Under the pieces are notes generated by a model, which was given only the letters and a program-made list of their open reading frames with translations, searched no databases and had not been told where the DNA came from. From the NCBI GenBank assembly GCA_012965445.1, contig DTSJ01000060.1:1-17203 (forward strand): a stretch of 17,203 nucleotides of DNA, read 5' to 3'. A program made the translations under genes and the position numbers. Shown here piece by piece: positions 7,396-14,379 of this stretch. Every line of letters starts with the position of its first letter. Position 1 is the first letter of the stretch. This DNA is from Candidatus Hydrogenedentota bacterium (GTDB taxonomy: Bacteria > Hydrogenedentota > Hydrogenedentia > Hydrogenedentiales > GCA-2746185).

Positions 7396-9222
7396 CTACC
7401 CGGTATTCGATTCCGGCGTATCGTCAGGCCCGGATTCTGATCGGCCCTCAGCCAGCGCGTCCAGATTGTCCTTCAACCCCTCAACGTGACGTGATACCGC
7501 GGTCGTATCACGCGAAACTTCTACCGTAAGGTTCGATGTCGGAACAGGTTCAATCTCCTCCAAATCCATCCGCTCCAGCATCTGCGCGCCTTCCAGCGTA
7601 TCGAGTAGCGACGAATCCACACCGGAATCAGCAAGCAAAGTGTTTTCATCCTCGTCGTTATTCGCACAAACTTCGAGAAGACCCCCAACGAAGCCGCCAG
7701 CCTCACGGATTGTCGTCTGCAATTTGAGTAGTTCACCTTCGAGGAATGCTTCATTTTGCCGACGCGCTTTTGCTGATGACTCCAGGTTCGCAATCCGCGT
7801 GTCGTACTGTGCGATCTGGCGATTCAACGCGATCAATGCGTCGGTTGACTCTTTTTCCTTTTCTTCAAGCGCCAAATCCAACGCTACAAGCGCCTCCGTT
7901 TTCCCCGCCAGCTGCCCTTCGGCCTCTTCAACAACTTTCTTTAGATCGACGAACTCCTTCTGCATCGAATCCAGCGTTTCCTGACGGCTCAAAAGGCGCT
8001 CTGCCAGATCATCGCGTTCCGCCTCTGCACTCGCAAGCCTCGAGTTCCACTGCTCCTCCAGCTCACCTCGAGACGCCTGATCTCCCTGCACATTATTCTC
8101 AGGCTTTTCATATTCACCGAAAATTACCTCAAGTTCCTGAATCTCTTCCATCTGCTTCGCGTGCAGCGTTTGGGACTCCGCGAATTCGTCCCGATTGCGG
8201 CGCATCACTTCGATCAGTGCCTCTGCGCGCCCCAGCAGCAAACGCGCTTCCTCCTGCGCCTCGACGCCCGTCAGAGGATCTTCCGTGTTCTGCAGACGTT
8301 CTGTATGACCCTGCTCCAGCTTCTCTTGTAATCCATCTCGTTCGGTTTCAAGCCTTTCGATACGCTCTCGCAGCTTCCAGGATTCCTTCACCGCTACCGC
8401 ACTCAGTGCGTTTTCCGCACGGAGTCGCTCAAGTTCCTCCTGAAGTTCGTTTAAACTATCCGTATACTGCGCCGAAAGCGATGGTGTTTCCGGCTGAAAC
8501 GAATTCGGACTAGGCGCATGAACACTTGCCTCGGCCAGTTCAAGCTCGGCCCGAGTGACCTCTAGTTCCTTGCGCATACTCAATAACAGCGAATCGTCGT
8601 CGCCCCCTTCTTCGGAACCGAGCGACTCGGATGTCGTCGTCAGGAAATTCCTTAATTCAGACACGTCTTCCTCGAGACGTGCGATGACTTGTTCATGCTC
8701 TTCGCGAATCGTACTCTTGAGCAATTCTAAACGCGTCGGCGAATCCTGCGGCAGTATCGACACCTGATGCCCATTGTCCAGAATTTGCGATAACCCGTCA
8801 GGCAGATGCTGCAATCGGGCAGGATGTACATTCGTGGCGCACACTACCGAATGCCCGTTGTCCAGAAACAGATGAACAACGCTTTCCAGTATCTCAAGAT
8901 TCGTGTCGAAAGATTCAAGCTGATCAACCAAGAGCACCGCCTTGGGCGCTCCGATCACAGGTTCAGGATGAGCCACAAGATCACTCACTTCGTCAGGAAA
9001 TTTCGTCGCCGTAACATAAGCGATTCCTGCCCGCGCGGAAGAGGTCCGCAATCGACCAATAATCGAGTACAGCAGGTGCGTTTTCCCTGTTCCGGTGTCC
9101 CCGATTAACAGTATCGGCTGATCGCACTCAAACTGCAAATTAGCAATATCATGACACATCGTGAACGCTTCTTGATTGTGTTCATCCAACAGATATGTGC
9201 CGAAACTGTATCGATCCATCAT
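7396..9222 (-). CDS. DnaA-like AAA+ domain fused to long coiled coil
   Basis: This is a 608-residue protein. Residues 4-170 resemble DnaA domain III/Hda: YSFGTYLLDEHNQEA at the start, Walker A GDTGTGKT (41-48), ATKF as in the DnaA SEKF region, Walker B AVLLVD (95-100), a sensor-1-like VVCATN (126-131) and SPTRLELLK. Several features differ from DnaA. The residue after the Walker B Asp is Gln (Q101) instead of an acidic one. The LRSRF arginine-finger box reads LSQIL. The lid and the DNA-binding domain IV are missing. Instead, predicted coiled coil fills about 171-200, 212-235, 255-310, 320-372 and 385-508, followed by an acidic, Ser/Thr-rich tail. ATP binding is plausible, while hydrolysis and DNA binding look doubtful. 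A scaffold or localisation role is only inference. Two ATG codons are in tandem (9222, 9219). It is divergent from the PP2C phosphatase gene and convergent with the PilZ gene. Confidence 0.75.
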   Translation of the reverse strand: MMDRYSFGTYLLDEHNQEAFTMCHDIANLQFECDQPILLIGDTGTGKTHLLYSIIGRLRTSSARAGIAYVTATKFPDEVSDLVAHPEPVIGAPKAVLLVDQLESFDTNLEILESVVHLFLDNGHSVVCATNVHPARLQHLPDGLSQILDNGHQVSILPQDSPTRLELLKSTIREEHEQVIARLEEDVSELRNFLTTTSESLGSEEGGDDDSLLLSMRKELEVTRAELELAEASVHAPSPNSFQPETPSLSAQYTDSLNELQEELERLRAENALSAVAVKESWKLRERIERLETERDGLQEKLEQGHTERLQNTEDPLTGVEAQEEARLLLGRAEALIEVMRRNRDEFAESQTLHAKQMEEIQELEVIFGEYEKPENNVQGDQASRGELEEQWNSRLASAEAERDDLAERLLSRQETLDSMQKEFVDLKKVVEEAEGQLAGKTEALVALDLALEEKEKESTDALIALNRQIAQYDTRIANLESSAKARRQNEAFLEGELLKLQTTIREAGGFVGGLLEVCANNDEDENTLLADSGVDSSLLDTLEGAQMLERMDLEEIEPVPTSNLTVEVSRDTTAVSRHVEGLKDNLDALAEGRSESGPDDTPESNTG

Positions 9223-9450
9223 TCTCGTTTGCCGCCCTTATTTCAGATTGCGCGACGAAGACGACACATTGCCAATCTGCATCACGCCGGAATTCAAGCC
9301 CCGTGGCTAGACGGCACTCCCCATCAAGGTCCATGCAAGACTAACCGATCTTATAGGGAATCCAACAACTAATCAAGCTCTAATATAGAGCATTTTGGTT
9401 GCTTTTGATCATGCGATCTGATATTTTTGACTCAAATGGGTGAGGGGATT
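9223..9450. promoter_or_regulatory. Divergent control region between AAA/coiled-coil and PP2C genes
   Basis: No gene is seen in these 228 bases. The perfect palindrome GCTCTA-ATA-TAGAGC (9377-9391) is central and may be an operator. Weak promoter candidates on the plus strand are TTGGTT (9395-9400), 18 bases, TGATAT (9419-9424), or TTGCTT (9399-9404), 15 bases, GATATT (9420-9425). On the minus strand TTGATT, 17 bases, TAAGAT is possible within 9349-9377. None is strong. The plus-strand leader ends with a good ribosome binding site, GTGAGGGG, just before 9451. Confidence 0.3.
9377..9391. repeat. 15-base palindrome GCTCTAATATAGAGC
   Basis: Two perfect six-base arms are separated by ATA. The palindrome lies between two divergent genes. 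The stem is followed by ATTTTGG on the plus strand, which is too weak for a terminator, and no plus-strand gene upstream needs one. A binding site for a dimeric regulator is the likeliest role, but chance cannot be excluded. Confidence 0.35.
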
Positions 9451-10365
9451 ATGCGCTTAGATATTGCCGCCGCGTCCGATATCGGACGACGCAAAAAGGA
9501 AAACGAAGACTCCTTCGGCATTTTTCTCAAGGATTCTCCTGAAAACCAGCTCTTCGACGACGGCGCACTTCTTGTTGTTGCAGACGGGCTTGGCGGACAC
9601 ATGGGCGGCGAAATCGCGAGCAAGCTGGCAGTGTCAATCGTAAAGGATGTCACAAAAGAAACAGTTCCGCAGCCAGACGCCGAAGGCGATTCCGATGGTT
9701 CGCTTCTCGAACTTCTCGAGCGCTACGTAAAAATGGCGAACGCAAGCGTCTTTCAAACGAACAAAGACATGAACACTGGCGGTAAGCCCATGGGGACAAC
9801 ACTTGTAACCGCGCTCGTTTCGCCTCGCAAGATCCATATCTCCAATGTCGGAGACTCCCGGGTCTACCACATACGTGATTCCGACATTTTGACACGCACC
9901 GAAGATCACTCCTGGGTAGATGAGCAGGTCAAGATGGGGCTGATGTCCAAATCCGAAGCCGAAGTCGATGCCCGCCGCAATGTTGTCACACGGAGCGTTG
10001 GTACCTGCGAAGACGTTGAAGTTGACGGTTACGTCTGGCATGTCGTGCCTGGAGACTGGATTCTTGTGTGTTCGGACGGGCTTATCAATATGGTCAAGGA
10101 TGACGATATCGTTACTGAGTTTGCCCGCGGCGGAACGGCCGCCTCCATCGTCCACCATCTCATTGAAATGGCCAACGAGAACGGCGGAAAAGACAATATC
10201 ACCGCCATCGCCGCCAATATCAGTCCGAGTCCAGTCACGCTGGTCCTCCAGCGCTGGCGCGTATTCCGAAGAAAACAAGGCTTGAAACTGCTATGGCTGC
10301 TCGTAACATTTGCCGTAGCGGTTCTCGGCTTCGCAGGCGGATATTTCTTCAGAGATATGCAGTAG
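9451..10365 (+). CDS. PP2C-family Ser/Thr protein phosphatase with C-terminal membrane anchor
   Basis: A 304-residue PPM/PP2C phosphatase that removes phosphate from Ser/Thr (sometimes Tyr) of proteins using two metal ions. All core motifs are present, numbered from the ATG at 9451: RRKKENEDSF with the metal-linked Asp at 20, VVADGLGGHMGGE with D45, GTTLVTALV, NVGDSRVY, LTRTEDHSW, the catalytic metal Asp in CSDGL (D209) and GKDNIT (D248). A single membrane helix at about 279-298 (LLWLLVTFAVAVLGFAGGYF) anchors the enzyme with its catalytic domain in the cytoplasm. An in-frame ATG at 9427 adds eight residues. I prefer 9451, with GAGG five bases upstream and the usual start of the fold. No matching Ser/Thr kinase is in the window. 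The neighbour across the divergent region is the DnaA-like coiled-coil protein. Confidence 0.92.
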   Translation: MRLDIAAASDIGRRKKENEDSFGIFLKDSPENQLFDDGALLVVADGLGGHMGGEIASKLAVSIVKDVTKETVPQPDAEGDSDGSLLELLERYVKMANASVFQTNKDMNTGGKPMGTTLVTALVSPRKIHISNVGDSRVYHIRDSDILTRTEDHSWVDEQVKMGLMSKSEAEVDARRNVVTRSVGTCEDVEVDGYVWHVVPGDWILVCSDGLINMVKDDDIVTEFARGGTAASIVHHLIEMANENGGKDNITAIAANISPSPVTLVLQRWRVFRRKQGLKLLWLLVTFAVAVLGFAGGYFFRDMQ

Positions 10366-10385
10366 TGCGCGGGCATCTCCTGCCG

Positions 10386-11123
10386 TTAAACGTTATCCTC
10401 ATAATACTCGCGCGCAAATGTTCCATTATTCCAGACCAGATACGTCCGCTTCTCCATCCAGTCGCCGGTATTGATGTATAGTCCCGAACCGAATTCAACT
10501 TCTTCCAGGTAATGGGAATGTCCGCAAATGACAACATCCACATCTTCCTGCATCAGCTCTGCTTCTGCGAAGTCGCGTATCGCCTGAATTTCGTCGCTGT
10601 CGCTCGGATCGTCTGGTACAAACAGGGTGCGGCTACCATGGGAAATCCCCTGCGCAATTCTCATGGCCCAATCAGGATGTATCAACCGGAAAGCACCCAC
10701 CACCAGCGAAGAACGCGCAAATTTCTTGTACACCCGATACGGCCAGTCTCGCGAATTGATCCCGTCTCCGTGTACAAACAGGATTTTTTGATCTCCGAGC
10801 GTTAAGCGAAACTCGTCGCTATGAATCGTTATATTGAGATGCTCTCTCAAAAAGCGACCAGCCCAGAAATCATGGTTCCCGCAAATCAGATCAAGTTTTA
10901 CACCAGCCCGGTCAAGCTCGTGCAAGGCGCACAATACTTCGAAATGCCCTGAAAATATTACCTGCTTGTACTCAAACCAGAAATCAAAGAGGTCACCCAG
11001 GATGACGATGCGCTCGAATTCTCCGCAGTCGATTCCCCGCAAAAAGCGGACGAATTCCACGCGTGTCTGCTCGCCCTCATCACTGACTTTCAGGTGGACA
11101 TCCGCCAGAATGAGCGTCTTCAT
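10386..11123 (-). CDS. lpxH: UDP-2,3-diacylglucosamine pyrophosphatase (LpxH-type calcineurin-like phosphoesterase)
   Basis: LpxH cleaves UDP-2,3-diacylglucosamine to lipid X and UMP, a step in lipid A synthesis at the inner face of the cytoplasmic membrane. The 245-residue length matches the family. The metal motifs are all there: D8-x-H10, GDLFDFWFEY (43-52), GNHD (82-85), HGD (118-120) and GHSH (201-204). The GDLFDFWFEY form is characteristic of the LpxH/YbbF group. An LpxG- or LpxH2-like relative with a different substrate cannot be ruled out. Its ATG overlaps the stop of the signal peptidase gene (ATGA), so the two are translationally coupled. Downstream it converges on the PP2C gene with 20 bases between stops. 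Confidence 0.87.
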   Translation of the reverse strand: MKTLILADVHLKVSDEGEQTRVEFVRFLRGIDCGEFERIVILGDLFDFWFEYKQVIFSGHFEVLCALHELDRAGVKLDLICGNHDFWAGRFLREHLNITIHSDEFRLTLGDQKILFVHGDGINSRDWPYRVYKKFARSSLVVGAFRLIHPDWAMRIAQGISHGSRTLFVPDDPSDSDEIQAIRDFAEAELMQEDVDVVICGHSHYLEEVEFGSGLYINTGDWMEKRTYLVWNNGTFAREYYEDNV

Positions 11124-11773
11124 CGAATCAGCGAAAACTTGCTCGGCGGCCAGAATCGTATCACCGCTCGTCCTATTATAGCCTCATCCTCGATCGCATC
11201 AAATGAGCGACTGTCCTTGCTCACGGAGCGGTTGTCCCCCAGAACATAATATTCGCCCGGGCCCAGTTCGAGTTCATGATGGTCGTGCGATTCCCGATCG
11301 CGATCTGACAGATACGCTTCATCAACAATGTGATTGTTCACGTAGACTTTTCCCTCGTCGAACTCCACCCAAACCGTATCCGTTGCGCGCGTATTTGCGT
11401 CCACCGTTCCCGATTCCGTCTTCGGCCCCATACCGATGATGCGCTTGACGTATCGTTTGTCCTGCGTGTCTGGACTTTTGAATACGATGATGTCGCCTTC
11501 GTCAAAGGCGGTATGGGAAGAGAACAAACCAATGCTGCTGAGATGATGAGGCAACTTGAAAACCAGGATGCGGTCGTTCGTCGAAAGATTCGGCTCCATC
11601 GACTCGCCCTGCACCTCATACCCCTCCACCACGAAATATTTCAAACCCAGAAAAATGATCAGAAACCATACGACCAGTTTCGCAAAGTCAAAGATCTCAC
11701 GCTTCAGATTCTGCGCTTCTTCCTCGCGTTCAGCCTCGATGGCTTCCTGCGGTGATGGCGTTTCCTCTTCCAC
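11120..11773 (-). CDS. lepB: Signal peptidase I
   Basis: Signal peptidase I removes signal peptides from exported proteins at the outer face of the cytoplasmic membrane. I place the start at the GTG at 11773 (217 residues), preceded by AAAGGA with nine bases between. A TTG at 11791 would add six residues but has no ribosome binding site. After an acidic, Glu-rich N-terminal segment of about 25 residues there is one membrane helix (about 31-50, LVVWFLIIFLGLKYFVV). The catalytic Ser is in QGESMEP (S58) and the general-base Lys is in KRYVKRIIG (K110). The box GDNRSVSKDSR follows at about 179-189. The single N-terminal helix and short length resemble Gram-positive-like or PVC-type enzymes more than the two-helix E. 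coli form. The gene overlaps lpxH by four bases. Confidence 0.92.
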   Translation of the reverse strand: MEEETPSPQEAIEAEREEEAQNLKREIFDFAKLVVWFLIIFLGLKYFVVEGYEVQGESMEPNLSTNDRILVFKLPHHLSSIGLFSSHTAFDEGDIIVFKSPDTQDKRYVKRIIGMGPKTESGTVDANTRATDTVWVEFDEGKVYVNNHIVDEAYLSDRDRESHDHHELELGPGEYYVLGDNRSVSKDSRSFDAIEDEAIIGRAVIRFWPPSKFSLIR

Positions 11774-11815
11774 TGCGAAAGATCCTTTCAAGAAAACAGT
11801 TATGAACTACAGACT

Positions 11816-11824
11816 ACTATAGCA
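11816..11824 (-). promoter_or_regulatory. Candidate extended -10 promoter for lepB-lpxH
   Basis: On the minus strand the sequence TGC-TATAGT (11824 down to 11816) is an extended -10 element. No clear -35 hexamer lies upstream, which is common for extended -10 promoters. A start near 11809 would leave a leader of about 36 bases before the GTG at 11773. It lies in the 87-base gap after the PHP gene, so lepB-lpxH may have its own promoter. Confidence 0.35.
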
Positions 11825-11860
11825 TGTTTTCAGAATCGATTTACGAATCGCTGCATTTCT

Positions 11861-12487
11861 TCACGACGCTGACGATGTCTTTGGACGAAATGAGCCCCAT
11901 TTTAACGCGCTTTTGAAATCTTTCGTCGTCTGTACAGGCACCGTGAACTCGGTCCAGTATTTCCCGACATCCTCCAGCCGATGCGCGTCGCTACTCGCCG
12001 TGCACGGCATTTCCAATTGACTCGCCAGCTTGATTCCAAGCCGCTGTTCGTTGATGTTCAGGTTGCAGCTTTGTACTTCCATCGCCGCCAGCGGAAGATC
12101 GATTATACGGTCATCGTATCCCAGACCATCGCGCGTCGGATGTGCCGCAACACATACCGCGTCCCACTCCTTTGCCAGCGAGATTGCTTCTCCCGGGGAC
12201 ATCTTTCGCGGCACGAACGCCTCGCACTGCTCCTGATTCAATCCATAAATCAGGACATCCCCATGCGAAGACGTATACTCAAAGCCCGCCAACAGTACGA
12301 AGCCCGGCACATCCGCCGCCGCGAGCAGTTCATCAAGTTCTTCCTGCGGCCAGGCATGATGATGTTCCGTAATTACGACCCCGTGCAGCCCGCGATCTGC
12401 CGCCTGTCCCACCAGCTTGAAAGGATCAATCTCACTGTCCCCCGAATACCGCGACGTATGCAAATGAATGTCAAAACGTAATGCCAT
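11861..12487 (-). CDS. PHP-domain metal-dependent phosphoesterase
   Basis: This 208-residue protein is a single PHP (polymerase and histidinol phosphatase) domain, a barrel with several metal ligands. Motifs in order: D6-x-H8-x-H10-T with SRYSGDS, ITEHHHAW with E41-H42, AGFEYTSSHGDVLIYG with E70 and H75, AAHPTRDG with H116, and ASSDAHR with D167 and H169. This is the form seen in YciV/RNase AM-like and related small PHP phosphoesterases, but it lacks the C-terminal part of YciV. The substrate may be a 3',5'-bisnucleotide or a short RNA, but this is not shown. The start ATG has AGGA five bases upstream. It lies 44 bases downstream of the helical-protein gene and 87 bases before lepB. Confidence 0.85.
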   Translation of the reverse strand: MALRFDIHLHTSRYSGDSEIDPFKLVGQAADRGLHGVVITEHHHAWPQEELDELLAAADVPGFVLLAGFEYTSSHGDVLIYGLNQEQCEAFVPRKMSPGEAISLAKEWDAVCVAAHPTRDGLGYDDRIIDLPLAAMEVQSCNLNINEQRLGIKLASQLEMPCTASSDAHRLEDVGKYWTEFTVPVQTTKDFKSALKWGSFRPKTSSAS

Positions 12488-12531
12488 GAGAATCCTGTCT
12501 GATTGACGGGCGCTTTTTTCGCTGCTGTGTG

Positions 12532-13608
12532 TTACGCCGGAGTGGGGGAGTCCTGAGTCAGACCCAGCTTTGCGGGTACGGACGAGCCCTCCAAAAGCCG
12601 CGGCATCAGGACCTCATGCTCGCCGAAGCGTTGGCGGGCAATAAACAATACGCCTGCTGGATGCTCGTATGCCAGATCCTTCAGGTACTGCCACCAGACG
12701 CCGTTCTCGATCTTTCGACCCAGCAGCGTCTCCATAATCTCCTCTGGATTGTGCCCCTGCTGCTCCTCAATCTCATCGGCGAGCGTCGCACTCTGGTGGC
12801 TCATGCGTTCTGCAAACTCAGTCACCAGGCTGCACGCTTTTTTGTACCGCTCTACGAAAGTGTCCCATTGCGGATCGATTCGCAACACCAGTTCCTTTAG
12901 GAAGGTAAGACGCTTGTCCAGCGGAGGCTCTGTCAAACGCGCGGTTGCTTCATCGTCGCCCAGCAAAAAGCCGAGAGCAATATTCGTGTGCGCCTCCTCC
13001 GGCTGAACCGCGATGCAGTCTTCTGGAGAGCGCGGGTAACGACCATGCACGAGCAGCGCGCCGGTCTGATAGTTCGCTACTTTCGGCAAAGGCTCAGGAA
13101 ATGCCGCGTAGTCATATGCCAGACCAATCGCAACCCGGTACCCCTGCACCGCGCGCGGTATGTCGTCCGCGGCAAGCGCCTTGTCCGCCTCCTCAAAAAA
13201 AGCCGTCTGCATCTTCCGCCGAATACGCAAAAGTTCATATGCCTGCGCTGCCGAAGTAAATCGCGATTCCCGAATTGCATTGTCCGCAAGCGGAAGCAGC
13301 AATTCCGAAGGCAGTTGTGCCGGGCGATGTGCCTCAAGTTCCTGCGTAATAAATTTCCAGGTGAACATTTCCTTTACCAGGCGATGCGCATCCTTAAAAA
13401 TCTGATTACCTTCCTGTTCAGCGTCGGGCCGAAAATAGGAGTACTTCTCGGATTCCAGCATCTCCGTCGTCCATTGTCGAATAGGCGAAATCGCACCAAA
13501 TAAAGCCTTGAAATTGACAATGTCACCGTCTGCAACCGCCTTGGCAATGGCCTTTGCGGTAAGATCCATATCGACATTTTTTTCCTCTTTAGCCGCTGCA
13601 CGAGCCAT
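12532..13608 (-). CDS. Hypothetical helical protein (possible TPR-like region)
   Basis: I do not recognise this family. From the ATG at 13608 it has 358 residues, starts with a charged segment (ARAAAKEEKN) and is almost entirely predicted helix without membrane segments or a signal peptide. Around 134-165 the pattern FFEEADKALAADDIPRAVQG then YRVAIGLAYDY resembles one tetratricopeptide-like helix pair. The region ERYKKACSLVTEFAERMSHQ is another amphipathic helix. The C-terminus is Pro/Ser-rich. It begins two bases after the stop of the J-domain-like gene (TGA-TT-ATG), with GGAGG 12 bases upstream. GTG at 13617 is an alternative start that overlaps the upstream stop. The tight coupling suggests the two proteins work together, perhaps with this one as a helical binding partner. 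Confidence 0.75.
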   Translation of the reverse strand: MARAAAKEEKNVDMDLTAKAIAKAVADGDIVNFKALFGAISPIRQWTTEMLESEKYSYFRPDAEQEGNQIFKDAHRLVKEMFTWKFITQELEAHRPAQLPSELLLPLADNAIRESRFTSAAQAYELLRIRRKMQTAFFEEADKALAADDIPRAVQGYRVAIGLAYDYAAFPEPLPKVANYQTGALLVHGRYPRSPEDCIAVQPEEAHTNIALGFLLGDDEATARLTEPPLDKRLTFLKELVLRIDPQWDTFVERYKKACSLVTEFAERMSHQSATLADEIEEQQGHNPEEIMETLLGRKIENGVWWQYLKDLAYEHPAGVLFIARQRFGEHEVLMPRLLEGSSVPAKLGLTQDSPTPA

Positions 13609-13610
13609 AA

Positions 13611-14192
13611 TCAGCACAAACCTCCGAGCAATTCCACAACTGTAGACTGCCGTTCAACCCAATCAATCTTCGGCTTCGTAACTTCGTGATACGGAAGTCG
13701 TTCGAGAATATCGTTGTACAAATGTTGACGGTAGTATCGAAGCAATGACGTTGCGTATCGCGCATGCGCCTCGTCCCAGTGGCTCGCCTCAAGAATTTCC
13801 CTGTCCTGACCCGCCGTCAGCGTCATTTCCTCAACATACTTGGACAGAAATGATCGAACCCGCGAATCAAAATTACCCCGAATCTTCTCATGAGCCTCAG
13901 TATCCGATTCATCCAGCGCGCACCATTCCGCCTCCATCGCAATCAGCGCTTCCCGTTCCGCCCAGTAAATCTCCCGCCGATCCTTGTCCTTGAGTACGAA
14001 ACACGCCGCGTTCAATCGCGCCACGTCCAGAATAAATGCCGAGCGTTTGTCAGGTGTAATCTCAGTACGAGCGATATCCTGCACGAGCTTCTTCATCATG
14101 CGCTTATACACCTTGCGCGCCTCGCCCGGATTCGCGCCATCCGCCAATCCCAGCGTCTCAAAATAATTCACATATCCAGCATTCGAAGCCAT
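13611..14192 (-). CDS. J-domain-like protein lacking the HPD motif
   Basis: From the ATG at 14192 the protein has 193 residues. Residues about 9-80 follow the J-domain plan: YFETLGLADGANPGEARKVY for helix I/II start, YKRMMKKLVQDIAR for helix II and the loop, and LNAACFVLKDKDRREIYWAE for helices III-IV, matching the common NxAYxVLxDxxxRxxYD pattern. The HPD tripeptide needed to stimulate DnaK/Hsp70 ATPase is absent (the position reads VQD). This should therefore be a J-like protein that binds without classical Hsp70 activation. The remaining ~110 residues are charged and helical. An in-frame start further upstream (14318) would place unrelated sequence before the J-like part and upstream of the likely promoter at 14224-14253, so I reject it. 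The next gene starts two bases after its stop. Confidence 0.72.
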   Translation of the reverse strand: MASNAGYVNYFETLGLADGANPGEARKVYKRMMKKLVQDIARTEITPDKRSAFILDVARLNAACFVLKDKDRREIYWAEREALIAMEAEWCALDESDTEAHEKIRGNFDSRVRSFLSKYVEEMTLTAGQDREILEASHWDEAHARYATSLLRYYRQHLYNDILERLPYHEVTKPKIDWVERQSTVVELLGGLC

Positions 14193-14223
14193 ACCTGTGC
14201 AGATCCCTCTGTAGAAAAGGGCT

Positions 14224-14253
14224 ATTGTAGCGTTTGCAGGCATATGCGGGCAA
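14224..14253 (-). promoter_or_regulatory. Candidate sigma70 promoter for the J-like gene operon
   Basis: On the minus strand TTGCCC (14253-14248) is followed by 18 bases and TACAAT (14229-14224). Transcription would start near 14217, giving a leader of about 25 bases containing AGAGGGA before the ATG at 14192. This supports 14192 as the start of the J-like protein. Confidence 0.5.
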
Positions 14254-14325
14254 GAATCGCCCCAATACGCACAGTGTCCGACGGCAAAATCCACATGGAG
14301 CCGTTTTTCGTTCCGCACTCTGGTA

Positions 14326-14334
14326 TGGTATAGT
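14326..14334 (+). promoter_or_regulatory. Candidate extended -10 promoter for the lytic transglycosylase gene
   Basis: TGG-TATAGT (14326-14334) is an extended -10 element, preceded by a T-rich stretch (14303-14308) instead of a clear -35 box. A start near 14341 leaves a leader of about 39 bases. The ribosome binding site GGGGGAG (14366-14372) is seven bases before the GTG at 14380. Together with the minus-strand promoter at 14224-14253 it makes the 187-base gap a divergent promoter region. Confidence 0.4.
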
Positions 14335-14379
14335 TGCCTGAATTTCAGGAAGCCCGTTTCGTTCAGGGGGAGTCATCAC

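Noticed and set aside
7746..8513. Long open frame of about 255 codons on the plus strand
   Set aside because: It lies entirely antisense to the coiled-coil gene, whose Glu/Leu-rich codons create open frames opposite. It has no domain pattern and is full of Pro/Ser/Ala.
7396..9222. Calling the AAA/coiled-coil protein the replication initiator DnaA
   Set aside because: The DNA-binding domain IV with its signature helix-turn-helix is absent and the arginine-finger box is altered, so it cannot be a functional DnaA.
9634..10278. Open frame of about 214 codons on the minus strand
   Set aside because: It is fully antisense to the PP2C gene, which has all family motifs. The antisense product shows no recognisable feature.
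10366..10385. Possible terminator between the PP2C and lpxH stops
   Set aside because: CGGGCA and TGCCG can pair only with a bulge, and no T run follows on either strand.
12488..12531. Possible terminator between the helical-protein gene and the PHP gene
   Set aside because: A run of six T and GCGC/CGC fragments is present, but no stable stem precedes the T run on the transcribed strand. Readthrough into the PHP gene is more likely.
14193..14318. N-terminal extension of the J-like protein to an in-frame start at 14318
   Set aside because: The added 42 residues have no J-domain similarity, and the extension runs through the likely promoter at 14224-14253.
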